Shown here piece after piece: positions 1 through 8,832 of a DNA stretch of 64,000 nt. The stretch comes from Colwellia sp. Arc7-635 (lineage in GTDB: Bacteria > Pseudomonadota > Gammaproteobacteria > Enterobacterales > Alteromonadaceae): positions 496,001 through 560,000 of the forward strand of contig NZ_CP034660.1 in assembly GCF_003971255.1 (NCBI RefSeq), given 5' to 3'. The translations under genes were made by a program, and so were the position numbers. The notes below the pieces were generated by a model, which saw only the letters and a program-made list of their open reading frames with translations, was not told the origin of the DNA and ran no database searches. Each line of letters starts with the position of its first letter. Within the stretch, counting starts at the first letter, position 1.

Positions 1-3000
1 GAACAAAATACCCGCTAAGCTATAATAGATAAAGTCGTTCGGCTCTACGGTTTGTGCACTTTGTTTATCAAGTTTTTGGCCTTCAACTTGCTGTTCTGGT
101 TTAGTTTCTGATGAAGAGTCATCTTTTTTCTCTACATTTTTTGCGGCAAGTTGTTGGTTGTTCTTTGCTTGCAGGGCTTTTGTGCTAGCGGCCATAGCTT
201 CTAGAGTTTTTGCAGCCAGTGGCGCTAAACCAAAACCTTCGGCTAGTTCATTTACATGCGCTTTTACCGCGTCATTTAAAATCACTAAATCATTGTTATT
301 AACCACGGCAACGTATTGTTCAACAAGTTGCTTCAAACGCTCAGGGTCTGCTTGCCAATAGTATTTACGCTCTGCTTCGAGCATACGTTCCATCATACGG
401 GCGAAGGCGGCAGGGTTAATATCTTTAAACCATTCGTTGAGCTTCAGGTCGAGTTTGTCATTAACATAAATGTCTAGGTATTCATCCCATTGATCGTTTC
501 TGATCAGGTTAGGATCAACAACTTGCCAGCCAAAAAAGTTATCCATTTTTGAGGCTAATGACACGGCACCCGAATAACCTTCTTTTTGTAGCTCTTTTAT
601 CCAGCGAGGATGAAACATGCGAGTACGTAATTCTTTGGCAAGAAATAAACCGGCATCTTCGGCTTTGGCATTTTTAGCGTCACGTAAGTTGGCTATTACC
701 ATGTCAGGACTTTTACCATCAATGTTACGTACCGCTAAACTGAGTGCGCCAAAGTATTCAAACGGGTCATCAGTACTTAGCATACCAAATAAATTTGAAG
801 AACGAGCGAACATGGCAATGTCAGTGCCTGATAATTGTTTGGCGTAAAGTTGTACTTCTTTACCGTCAGCATTTGCCGCTTTTTGTCCCCAGCGGCTATT
901 GTCAGCACCGAAGAAGTAGCCCATTTTACCTAAATAGTTATCAGATATTTTTTTATCATCTTCCCAGGTATCACTGGCCCAAGCCGCGTCATCTACACCG
1001 GTACCGTAATCACCTGATTGATTTGAAAAAATTCGAATAGTTGATAAATACTCTGCTTCTTTTTCATCAACACCTTCGGCCAGTAAGTCAGCTTTTACTT
1101 TTTCACTATTTTGCCAAATCGAGTTGTTGTCTTCTTTTAATGCCGCGACCTGATTGACCGCTTTTGCTAGCATTTGCATGACATTAGGAAAAGCATCACG
1201 GTATAAACCTGTGGCTGACACCACGACATCTATACGTGGACGCTTTAATTCGCTGTAAGGAATGATTTCGGTGCCAATAACACGGCCGCTTGCACTCCAT
1301 TTTGGCTTAACACCCATGGCATAAAGTACTTGGGATTCAAGTACGCCGTAGTGACGCATGGTTTCAATTGACCATAACGAGAAGGCCATTTTGTCAGGGT
1401 AACGTTGATGCTTTTGATAGTAATTAGCGATCATTTGTTCTGTCAGTTCTTTGCCTTGCTCGAAAGCTGCTTGGGTTGGAACGCGAGCAGGGTTAAAGCC
1501 AAATAAGTTATAGCCAGTAGCTAAAGATTCGGGGTGGCGTATTGGATCGCCACCTGATTTTACCGGGATATACTTAGCACTCAAGAAGTCGACCATGGCA
1601 TCGAGTTCGTGGATACTTGCCATGCTTTGATAAAGCTTTTGACCTCGTGCAATGTCAGCTTGCAGTTCTGTTGTTAGTTCGGTAATTGGCACCGGGCGTT
1701 CGGCTGATTGATCTGCAGCATCAATGATATAATTTTTAACCGTTAAGTAACCTGATAAACGGCTGACATCATTTTCTTCAACTGTTTCAGAGCGGGTGAT
1801 ATTATCTTTTTCATGCCCTTTTTCATGCCTTTTTTCATGGTAAGTATGGCTATGAGCAACACTTTCGTCACTTTCGTTAGTGCCGTCGCCGTGATGCTCA
1901 CCAATTAAGCTTTCACCGTAGTTATCATGTTCAAACTCACTAGCCCTTGCAGTAAAGTCGTTGCCCAGCATTTGTACTAAGGTTGATATCGTTAAGGCTT
2001 GTTCTGGAATATACCCAAAAGTATGTAAACCTAGTGGCTGATTAGCGGTTGCTAATGCTTCTAAATGAATATGCAAGGCGTCGATAAACTCATCAAACGC
2101 TTGGTCGATTTGTGCTTGTTCCCACGCTAAGTCTTTACAGATATTGGTATCAAAACATAACTGAGTTAATTGCACGGCCGTTTTTTGTTTTACGCCACCT
2201 TGATCGAGTTGTTTATATTGATGCATCAATTCATGCAAATTTCGAATGTCGCCTTCTAATCCGGCAGCAGCAAATGGTGGTGTCATGTGTGAAATTACAG
2301 TAGCGCGGCCACGGCGTTTGGTTTGCATCGCTTCACCAACATCATCGACAATAAATGGGTATACCACGGGCGTATCCCAAACCGCTAAATTACCTTGGTC
2401 ATAAATAGATAAACCCCGTTCTTTACCGCCTAAATACTCTTGTGAACCATGGGTACCTAAATGAACAATAGCGTCGGATTGCCAATACTCGCGGGCGTAA
2501 TAATAAGCGGCAAGGTAGAAATGATTGATAGGTACTAAACCTTGGTGATAAATCATGTTTTCATCATTTTTACTATCAGAACGCGGTGGTTGGCGCATGA
2601 TCAGCATATTGCCATTGCGAATACGTGGCAGGATAAAAAAGTGCTTACCGTCTTTTTCTACCGCCATAAAGTTATCTTGTGGTTGGCCCCAATGATCCGT
2701 TATTTTTTGCGTTAGTTCAGTCGGCAGGGCATTAAACCAGCTTAAATAATCATCAATCGGCATTAACTCGGCTAAGTCATGATCTAACAATTCGGTTAAT
2801 TGATAATCACGATAGAAAGGGTCGAGAATTTTCTTGGCGTTGGCAACAAAATATTCTGCATCACGTTCTGCGGTGTTGTAGCCTTCATTAGCTAAACGCT
2901 GACTAATGGCTTCAATACTTTTAGGGATATTCATAAAAGAAGCGCCAACATCTTTGTCGCCCCAAACAAATAAGGTGAGCTTTTTATCTTTATTGGCTTT

Positions 3001-4209
3001 GTATTTTAAATTAACCACATTAATGGCTTTGTTCACTAGGTGCTCTAGTTGGTAGTCGATAACTTCAACTTTTTGATCTGTCATGTTCATTGCTGCCACG
3101 ATCATCGGATCAATCACGCCGGCGTTTTCTGGTAACACTAAAGTGAATGACATCATATTGGCGCTGACGCCTTGCATATCAGCTTCCCATGTTTCTTTAT
3201 CACCAGAATAATAAGTCATTGCTTGCATGACAGGCACATTGAATTTTTCAAACTCGACTTTACGTTGATTAGCCCAATGAATGTTACGAAAGTTGATGAT
3301 CAAATCAACATCAGTTTCTTGACCAACAACCTGGCCATCTTTAGTGATTGGCAGTTGTAGCAAATGGCTATAGTCGCTGGTAACAGGACTTAATTTGAAA
3401 AAGAACGGTACAACGTAAGCACCTTTGGCTTCTAGTTGTGCAATGGTGGCATCAATTAATTGCGTTTGCTCAGACTCTATTAATGCGCGTTGTAGCAATA
3501 TCGCTATTTTAGGTTGTTGAGGTTTTACCGGACGGCGTTTTTTATATTCGGCTAAATCTTTGATAATTAAGTCTGGCAATGCCGGGTGATAAATGCCCTG
3601 TTGCGGAAAAATAATTGGAGCAGGTACTTTGCTAACCGTAGGAGTTGCTGACATTGCTAGCGTTGAGCTTGCTTGCTTAGCGTTGCTAACATTTTCTGCA
3701 ATATAGGACAGCATATTATCGAGATTACGACGGCCAGCATTCATCCAATAATCTTCTAAAGTACTGGCATTATCAGCGCTTAACGCTTTATTGAGTTTAG
3801 CGTTTTGTAAATATTTAAAAGCAACGACGGCAGAATTTACTTGGCTGATTGCCTCGGCGTAATGATCGAAAGCGGCACTGGCTTCTCGTACTGACACCGC
3901 GTCGAGAATGACTAAATCATATTGATTAAACAAGGAGACTAGTGTGCTTGTTTGGTTAGTCGCGTCGAGCAATGACTTCGCCGACTTTTGTTGGATATGC
4001 CAAGTCGAAGCCACTCTTTCTTTAGCGACTTCTTTTAATAAGGTTATTTTTGCAGTATTGGCATGAGCGGTACTAATAAATAATACGTTATGCGCTTTAC
4101 CTGTCGGTGCTTGCTCTTGTTTGACACTCGGTGCTTGGGCAAAAACATTACTGATAACTGTAATGCAGGAAAATAATAAGATGGAAATTTTAATTAAAGG
4201 ATTTTTCAT
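1..4209 (-). CDS. Exported CobN-like (HmuS-type) chelatase large subunit, 3' end outside window
   Basis: The minus-strand frame stays open from ATG 4209 to base 1, giving at least 1403 residues with no stop; the C-terminus lies outside the window. Residues 1-24 form a signal peptide ending NVFAQA. CobN/magnesium-chelatase-H hallmarks are clear: HLGTHGSQEYLGGK (GTHG near residue 585), RPRIDVVVSATGLYRDAFP, and GTDIAMFARSSNLFGML followed by a DDPFEYFGALS stretch. A His-rich insert lies near residues 770-805. The last visible residues are a charged linker followed by YYSLAGILF, the start of a likely C-terminal membrane anchor. Cytoplasmic CobN proteins are usually 1200-1300 residues with no signal peptide. 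Neighbours match the Bacteroidetes hmu haem locus, where HmuS is the CobN homologue and is reported to act on haem. Cobalt chelation for B12 is less likely because no cobST or other cob gene is present. Confidence 0.88.
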   Translation of the reverse strand, partial: MKNPLIKISILLFSCITVISNVFAQAPSVKQEQAPTGKAHNVLFISTAHANTAKITLLKEVAKERVASTWHIQQKSAKSLLDATNQTSTLVSLFNQYDLVILDAVSVREASAAFDHYAEAISQVNSAVVAFKYLQNAKLNKALSADNASTLEDYWMNAGRRNLDNMLSYIAENVSNAKQASSTLAMSATPTVSKVPAPIIFPQQGIYHPALPDLIIKDLAEYKKRRPVKPQQPKIAILLQRALIESEQTQLIDATIAQLEAKGAYVVPFFFKLSPVTSDYSHLLQLPITKDGQVVGQETDVDLIINFRNIHWANQRKVEFEKFNVPVMQAMTYYSGDKETWEADMQGVSANMMSFTLVLPENAGVIDPMIVAAMNMTDQKVEVIDYQLEHLVNKAINVVNLKYKANKDKKLTLFVWGDKDVGASFMNIPKSIEAISQRLANEGYNTAERDAEYFVANAKKILDPFYRDYQLTELLDHDLAELMPIDDYLSWFNALPTELTQKITDHWGQPQDNFMAVEKDGKHFFILPRIRNGNMLIMRQPPRSDSKNDENMIYHQGLVPINHFYLAAYYYAREYWQSDAIVHLGTHGSQEYLGGKERGLSIYDQGNLAVWDTPVVYPFIVDDVGEAMQTKRRGRATVISHMTPPFAAAGLEGDIRNLHELMHQYKQLDQGGVKQKTAVQLTQLCFDTNICKDLAWEQAQIDQAFDEFIDALHIHLEALATANQPLGLHTFGYIPEQALTISTLVQMLGNDFTARASEFEHDNYGESLIGEHHGDGTNESDESVAHSHTYHEKRHEKGHEKDNITRSETVEENDVSRLSGYLTVKNYIIDAADQSAERPVPITELTTELQADIARGQKLYQSMASIHELDAMVDFLSAKYIPVKSGGDPIRHPESLATGYNLFGFNPARVPTQAAFEQGKELTEQMIANYYQKHQRYPDKMAFSLWSIETMRHYGVLESQVLYAMGVKPKWSASGRVIGTEIIPYSELKRPRIDVVVSATGLYRDAFPNVMQMLAKAVNQVAALKEDNNSIWQNSEKVKADLLAEGVDEKEAEYLSTIRIFSNQSGDYGTGVDDAAWASDTWEDDKKISDNYLGKMGYFFGADNSRWGQKAANADGKEVQLYAKQLSGTDIAMFARSSNLFGMLSTDDPFEYFGALSLAVRNIDGKSPDMVIANLRDAKNAKAEDAGLFLAKELRTRMFHPRWIKELQKEGYSGAVSLASKMDNFFGWQVVDPNLIRNDQWDEYLDIYVNDKLDLKLNEWFKDINPAAFARMMERMLEAERKYYWQADPERLKQLVEQYVAVVNNNDLVILNDAVKAHVNELAEGFGLAPLAAKTLEAMAASTKALQAKNNQQLAAKNVEKKDDSSSETKPEQQVEGQKLDKQSAQTVEPNDFIYYSLAGILF

Positions 4210-4222
4210 GTGATAAATATCG

Positions 4223-4528
4223 CTACTCTTTTACGTAAATCATGCTGCCATCGGCCATTTCATAAGCAGTACCTGCTTTCTTACCTGTGCCTGCGCCCGT
4301 TTTGCCATCACTTTTAAAACTCTCGATGGTATTACCTTTTTTAACGATAATTTCCATATTATCTTTACCGGCATTTTTAATAACGGTGACATCTTCGGCT
4401 AGAAAGGGATTCAATGGGTTTTGTGCAATAGCAATCAATAATGCGGCCACTAACACTAAAAATACATCGACTAAGTTGACGACTGATAATGCAGGGTTAA
4501 TGCCTTCATCCTCATCAAGCAACCTCAT
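4223..4528 (-). CDS. DUF2149 protein, HmuV-like, with ExbD-like membrane helix
   Basis: A 101-residue protein with a short cytoplasmic N-terminus, one membrane helix (about residues 16-36) and a small periplasmic domain ending AYEMADGSMIYVKE. The helix begins NLVDVFLVLV, with Asp21 placed as in the LVDVMLVLL helix of ExbD/TolR, where that Asp carries protons. The start overlaps the end of the upstream ExbB-like gene by 14 bases, and GGAG precedes ATG 4528, so the two genes are probably translationally coupled. The CobN-like gene follows after 13 bases. DUF2149 proteins are encoded beside ExbB-like proteins in hmu loci (HmuU/HmuV). The role as the ExbD-equivalent half of a proton-driven motor is inferred from the helix and gene order. 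Confidence 0.8.
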   Translation of the reverse strand: MRLLDEDEGINPALSVVNLVDVFLVLVAALLIAIAQNPLNPFLAEDVTVIKNAGKDNMEIIVKKGNTIESFKSDGKTGAGTGKKAGTAYEMADGSMIYVKE

Positions 4529-5123
4529 AGTCTTGCTCCACAGCTTTTACAGGTAAGGTAAGTGTTTGCTGATTAATTACCGGCGCTTTGTTGTTGATCA
4601 GCGGCATTAGGGCTACGAGTTCTTCGACCATCCAACGCTTTTTAACTGATGCGATCCAAAAGGTAATTGAGGCGATTATCAAACCAAAAATAACCGCAGA
4701 AAATGCGACGATTAAGTTTTCACTGATGCCTTGTATATTGCCATCGGCTAAGCTTTTTAAAGCAGGTCCCATTGGGATCATAGTCGCGATTAAACCTAAC
4801 ATAGGGGCTAAACGGCTGACATTACGCACGCCTTCCAGCTCTTTTAGTGCTGCGACATCAAGTTGGTCTTGACTGATGTTGGGAATTTCATTTGCCAAAG
4901 ATGCCATTGGGTAGCCGTTCAGCATTAAGTCAGGCTTATTGCCTAATCTGCTGTTAAGTAATTGTATGAAAGACTTATAATGACGACGACGTTGCAGGGT
5001 TTGACTAAAAAATTGTCCGCTAGCAAATAAAGAGTAAATAAACAGTAATGCAATAAGACAAAGTACAGGAGCCATAAAGAAATCAGACAGCTGGTACATG
5101 GTTTGTTCGATCAGGGCGATCAT
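4515..5123 (-). CDS. MotA/TolQ/ExbB-family proton channel protein (HmuU-like)
   Basis: A 202-residue inner-membrane protein with three predicted helices: about 15-38, and a long pair near 105-130 and 135-160. The segment RNVSRLAPMLGLIATMIPMGPAL is the family signature, matching the GLxGTVxG-like helix of ExbB/TolQ. Soluble loops lie between helices 1 and 2, as in ExbB. AGGA sits well placed before ATG 5123. It is part of the block running from the HmuY gene to the CobN-like gene, and its only partner here is the DUF2149 protein; there is no exbD or tonB in the window. It probably conducts protons to power the haem-locus machinery. Family assignment is firm; the partner and the work driven are inferred. 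Confidence 0.85.
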   Translation of the reverse strand: MIALIEQTMYQLSDFFMAPVLCLIALLFIYSLFASGQFFSQTLQRRRHYKSFIQLLNSRLGNKPDLMLNGYPMASLANEIPNISQDQLDVAALKELEGVRNVSRLAPMLGLIATMIPMGPALKSLADGNIQGISENLIVAFSAVIFGLIIASITFWIASVKKRWMVEELVALMPLINNKAPVINQQTLTLPVKAVEQDYEVA

Positions 5124-5228
5124 AATATTTCCTAACAGGTAGTTAATTTAAGTGATAAACAATGAAGGTGAGTCAGGGACTCAAGGCGCAGGAGAGGTTT
5201 ACGCCTTGAGTATGAGGTTTACTCGGGT

Positions 5229-6431
5229 TTACTCATTAGCGGCTTCGCCAACAAGTTCGGTTACTTCATCAGCTCTGAAGCTATAGTTACCAGAGGTAAC
5301 GCTTTCATCGTAGTAGCTGGTTATTTGCAGTTTATAAGTGGCTGTCGGTGTTTTAATTAAATAAATGTCGAATTGCGACCATAATAAATGACCACCATTA
5401 AGTGCGTATTGGTACCAATTATGGGTAAACGATTTGAAAGCGTTTTCCGAATAACTACTGCTTTTAAAGCCTAAAAACTCGGCTGAAGCAGGATCAATAG
5501 CGTCATAGCTGTTTTCGAAATCTTGTAATGCTGTGGCATCATCAGCAAGCTTAATTTCGAAACTTGCGCCAGTCTTATCTTCAGCACAAGGTAGGCTAAT
5601 ATCCCAAGCATCAGCTTCGGTTACTTCTTGATTGCTATCAAAATCAACATACACCGCGGTTACGTCGCCTGAACAAGTTAATGCGGCGTCTATAACAAGC
5701 GCTTGCTCAGGGGCAAAAGCAACGTCACTGCTACCTTGATAAGCAGTCTGTAAAGTTATTTGGCCTATGCCTCGACCTGCAGTGGTAATGCTTGTTGCTC
5801 TAAATTTAGTGAAGGCACCGTCTGAATCAGTAATGAAGTATTTGGTATCAGCGGCACTAACCACATGTGTTGTCGAATTGTAGTCGTAGAAACCTTCAAT
5901 AATATTTGCGGTAACATCAGCGATGAATAATGTGTCATCGGTTGGTATATCGCTAGTTTTTACCGCTAAATAATCATCTAACTCAGTGTCAGCATTGGCG
6001 GCAATGAAACTTGCTGCGATAGGGTCGCCATTGGCATCAAAAAAGTCACTATTATTGCCCATGGCATAGGCCGTAATGGCATTATCGCTGTTTTGATTAA
6101 GATAAATATTTGTACGTTTAAAGGCAATATCCCAAACGGTGTTCGCTGCGGCTTCTTCTTCTGTCGCTAATTCAACAACGGCTTTAGCATCTAAATCGTA
6201 ATATACAAATACCGACTCGCTAGTACTGCCAGTGCTATGTGGCCCAATAATATCACCTTGCGTTGGTGCTGTTGGAGTCGTTGGTTCAGGTGTTGTTGGT
6301 GTTGTCGGTGTCGTTGGTTCAGATGTGGTTTCCTCACTTGAACTACCGCCACCACCACAAGCTGTTAGTAAAACGCACAGTGCTAAGCTGGTTAATTTGA
6401 ATTTCTGGTTTAAATCTTTATTAAGTCTCAT
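5229..6431 (-). CDS. HmuY-family haem-binding lipoprotein
   Basis: A 400-residue lipoprotein. The signal peptide ends in lipobox LLTAC (Cys near residue 25), followed by glycines and a Thr/Pro-rich linker (about residues 34-57) of PTTPTTPEPTTP type that would hold the domain off the membrane. The folded part opens SVFVYYDLDAKAVVEL and TVWDIAFKRTNIYLNQ, typical of the HmuY beta-fold family (PF14064), and closes with FDIYLIKTPTATYKLQITSYY, the usual last strand pair. It is longer than P. gingivalis HmuY (about 216 residues). AGGAAAAC precedes ATG 6431. It sits 18 bases after the receptor stop, so the two are likely co-transcribed. Proposed role: capture haem at the outer membrane and pass it to the receptor. 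Haem ligands were not identified. Confidence 0.85.
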   Translation of the reverse strand: MRLNKDLNQKFKLTSLALCVLLTACGGGGSSSEETTSEPTTPTTPTTPEPTTPTAPTQGDIIGPHSTGSTSESVFVYYDLDAKAVVELATEEEAAANTVWDIAFKRTNIYLNQNSDNAITAYAMGNNSDFFDANGDPIAASFIAANADTELDDYLAVKTSDIPTDDTLFIADVTANIIEGFYDYNSTTHVVSAADTKYFITDSDGAFTKFRATSITTAGRGIGQITLQTAYQGSSDVAFAPEQALVIDAALTCSGDVTAVYVDFDSNQEVTEADAWDISLPCAEDKTGASFEIKLADDATALQDFENSYDAIDPASAEFLGFKSSSYSENAFKSFTHNWYQYALNGGHLLWSQFDIYLIKTPTATYKLQITSYYDESVTSGNYSFRADEVTELVGEAANE

Positions 6432-6449
6432 GTTGTTTTCCTATATTCC

Positions 6450-8408
6450 CTAAAATTTATAGCTAATGCCAGCACTTATGGTGCGGCTACTAACAGGTCT
6501 TGCATCAAATAAATTTTGACTGCTTGCAGTCGGTTTTTTGTGTTTATCAAAGATATTGTCAACACTTATTCGCCACGACAGTTTGTCTGTTATGGCTTGA
6601 TTAAATACCGTGTTAAAGGTGGTGTATTCATTATTTTCGACGCCTTGGTAACTATCAGGCACAGCTTCTCCTGCTTGATAAACGGCGTAGGCGATAATTT
6701 CGATATCATAAGCGTCGATATCATAATTAATGTTGAATTTTATTTGATGACGCGGACGGGAAAGTAGGCGTTGGTTATTTTCATCTTCGCTGGTTAAGTA
6801 GCTGTAATTTAATTGTGTTTTCCATTGACTAAAGGTCAGTTGCGTACTGATATCAAAACCATGAATTTTCGCTTCACTAATATTTTGATACTGATAAATA
6901 GATAAGCCTGTTTCTTGTGATTGTTCAACATCAATGATCGAGTCAATTAGGTTGTCAGTTTTTGAGTAATGGACACTAATATCACTACGTAAGTCGACTT
7001 TGTTATCCGCCAAAGTGGTGTTAAAAGTTAAACTTGAGTTAAATGAATCTGCTGTTTCTGGTTCAAGGTCTTTGTTGCCTAATACCATGTAGCCTAAAGC
7101 GCTATGATCGAAAACATAGAAACGCTCTTTTAAGTTTGGCACGCGATAGCTTTGACCTATGCCTGCACGCCATTGCAATTTACCTTCACCTAAAGCAAAG
7201 TTTTTCATTGCGCTAAGGCGTAAGGCGTTATGCCAACCAAAATCTGAGTCGTATTGGCTACGCATACCGGCAAGGAGTTGATAGTCTGATTTTACCCAGT
7301 TGCCTTGTACAAATACTTCAACGCTTTCACGGCTTTCATTATCAACTTCAATAACGTTTTCAGCGGGTTTATCTTGTGTCAGTTTGTCAGCATGAACGAC
7401 TGCACCGGCAACTAACTCAATATTGTTGAATTGAAAAACTTTTTGGCCATTAATTTCAGACAGAATAATATTGGTGTCACGTAAGCTATTTGATTGACCA
7501 CTGTTTTCTTGGTGATTAATGTAGCGAGCGTTAAGTTGCCAAGGTGATTTTGGATTTTTAGTACTTTTTAAGCCCAGATCTATTTGCTGCTGATCTACAT
7601 CTGTTCTATAAAAAATAACCTCGCTTTGTCCCGGGATTATCGAACTATCACGCAGCTTTTCATCACTTAACCATTGGTATTTAATGCTTGTGGCGAGATC
7701 TTCAAAGGCTTTATTCGCGCTTAAGGTAATAAATTTTTTATCAACACTCGCCGCATCTTGGCTGACGGTATTGCTGTCGTAATCATAACCTTGGTCATCA
7801 ATGATGAGCGCATTAAGTTGGGTACGCCAGCCGGAGAAATTTTCCACCGCGTTTATTTTTAGCGTGTGGTTTAAGTCGCCATCTTCAAGGGTATTGCCTT
7901 GATATTGACTGACATCATAATCAAGCTTGAGAGCCGGTTCGTCAGATTTATGGGTGATAATATTAATCACGCCACCCATGGCTGAACTGCCATACATAAC
8001 CGAAGCCGCACCGCGAATAATTTCAATTTGGGCAATATTACTGGCGGGAACTTGGTCTAGATCCGCGGATGAGCCAGTAGGACTTATAATGGGTTGACCG
8101 TCAATCAAGACTAAAACATGGTCACCATCAAAGCCTTGCATTTGAATGTTATAGCCGTCTTTTACGCTACGTTTCACGACGACACCTGGAATATAATTCA
8201 GTGCTTGCGCTAACGTGCCATGACTAATTTTGGCAATAGTCTCACCATTAATAACATCGACTAATACCGGAGAGTCACTTAAAAGCTTTGCGGTACGAGT
8301 GCCGGTAACAACAATATGTTCAGTTTGACTTCTGTCTGGTGCTATTTGCGCTATGGTGTTCATGGGCAAAGTTAAAATTAGAGCGGATAGGCTAGCTTTA
8401 ATATACAT
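6450..8408 (-). CDS. TonB-dependent outer-membrane receptor, HmuR-type
   Basis: A 652-residue receptor when started at ATG 8408, which gives signal peptide MYIKASLSALILTLPMNTIAQ; an in-frame TTG at 8423 would add five residues and is less likely. A TonB box (EHIVVTG) is followed by a plug domain with DGYNIQMQGFDGDHVLVLID and IEIIRGAASVMYGSSAMGGV, then a 22-strand type barrel ending SAGISYKF with the usual terminal Phe. The segment SYRVPNLKERFYVFDHSALG followed by NKDLEP resembles the YRAPTLKELY/NPDL region of HmuR haem receptors. A Fur-box-like site lies about 30 bases upstream. Likely substrate is haem or another iron porphyrin; B12 uptake (BtuB-like) is the main alternative. Confidence 0.92.
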   Translation of the reverse strand: MYIKASLSALILTLPMNTIAQIAPDRSQTEHIVVTGTRTAKLLSDSPVLVDVINGETIAKISHGTLAQALNYIPGVVVKRSVKDGYNIQMQGFDGDHVLVLIDGQPIISPTGSSADLDQVPASNIAQIEIIRGAASVMYGSSAMGGVINIITHKSDEPALKLDYDVSQYQGNTLEDGDLNHTLKINAVENFSGWRTQLNALIIDDQGYDYDSNTVSQDAASVDKKFITLSANKAFEDLATSIKYQWLSDEKLRDSSIIPGQSEVIFYRTDVDQQQIDLGLKSTKNPKSPWQLNARYINHQENSGQSNSLRDTNIILSEINGQKVFQFNNIELVAGAVVHADKLTQDKPAENVIEVDNESRESVEVFVQGNWVKSDYQLLAGMRSQYDSDFGWHNALRLSAMKNFALGEGKLQWRAGIGQSYRVPNLKERFYVFDHSALGYMVLGNKDLEPETADSFNSSLTFNTTLADNKVDLRSDISVHYSKTDNLIDSIIDVEQSQETGLSIYQYQNISEAKIHGFDISTQLTFSQWKTQLNYSYLTSEDENNQRLLSRPRHQIKFNINYDIDAYDIEIIAYAVYQAGEAVPDSYQGVENNEYTTFNTVFNQAITDKLSWRISVDNIFDKHKKPTASSQNLFDARPVSSRTISAGISYKF

Positions 8409-8436
8409 GTTTATTAATACCAATAAGAATCTAAAT

Positions 8437-8455
8437 GCGAATGATTATCGATTGC
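8437..8455 (-). promoter_or_regulatory. Candidate Fur box upstream of the haem receptor
   Basis: On the minus strand the 19 bases GCAATCGATAATCATTCGC match the Fur consensus GATAATGATAATCATTATC at 13 positions, with an uninterrupted core GATAATCATT. It lies about 30 bases upstream of the receptor ATG, where it could overlap the promoter. Iron-dependent repression by Fur fits the gene content. Not tested against a weight matrix. Confidence 0.55.
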
Positions 8456-8460
8456 GATCG

Positions 8461-8832
8461 TAATGGTAAGAAGAATAAATAGCAAGTGAATTTAATTGAT
8501 TCTTATACATATTATTGCAGTACTGATTATTTACTCAGTGATATTCAGATGAGCGCTGAGCAAATCTATCCGCATGTGTATGAGCTAATGAACTTAATAT
8601 AGCTGGGCTTACGGGCGCTCATCGTTATTTGTCATTGGTATTATGTTGCTTTGATATGGTTGAATGTAAAGAAGCGTAAAGTCGCGAACTTAGTGTCTTT
8701 ATGGTGACTCTATATTGTCGGTAAACTTATTAAATAAGTTCTTTAAGTAAGGATTTTAGCCACTGACTAAGTTTTTAGGCTTAGTATTCTTGAATCTTGA
8801 CATTGAACACAGAGCATTAGGTGGAGTAATTT
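8461..8832. other. Intergenic region, no gene recognised
   Basis: AT-rich stretch between the divergent haem locus and the 33-codon ORF. No ORF with a good ribosome site and no recognised riboswitch was seen. It must hold the promoter of the haem locus on its left side and any promoter of the small ORF on its right side. Confidence 0.5.

Noticed and set aside
158-3360. Several plus-strand ORFs of 60-100 codons
   Set aside because: They lie opposite the CobN-like gene, have no ribosome sites and read as low-quality protein.
1-4209. Cobalamin biosynthesis locus because of CobN
   Set aside because: No cobS, cobT or other cob gene is present, the protein is exported, and the neighbours are HmuY- and HmuR-like.
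6232-6453. Plus-strand Val/Gly-rich ORF of 73 codons
   Set aside because: It is the antisense of the Thr/Pro linker of the HmuY lipoprotein gene.
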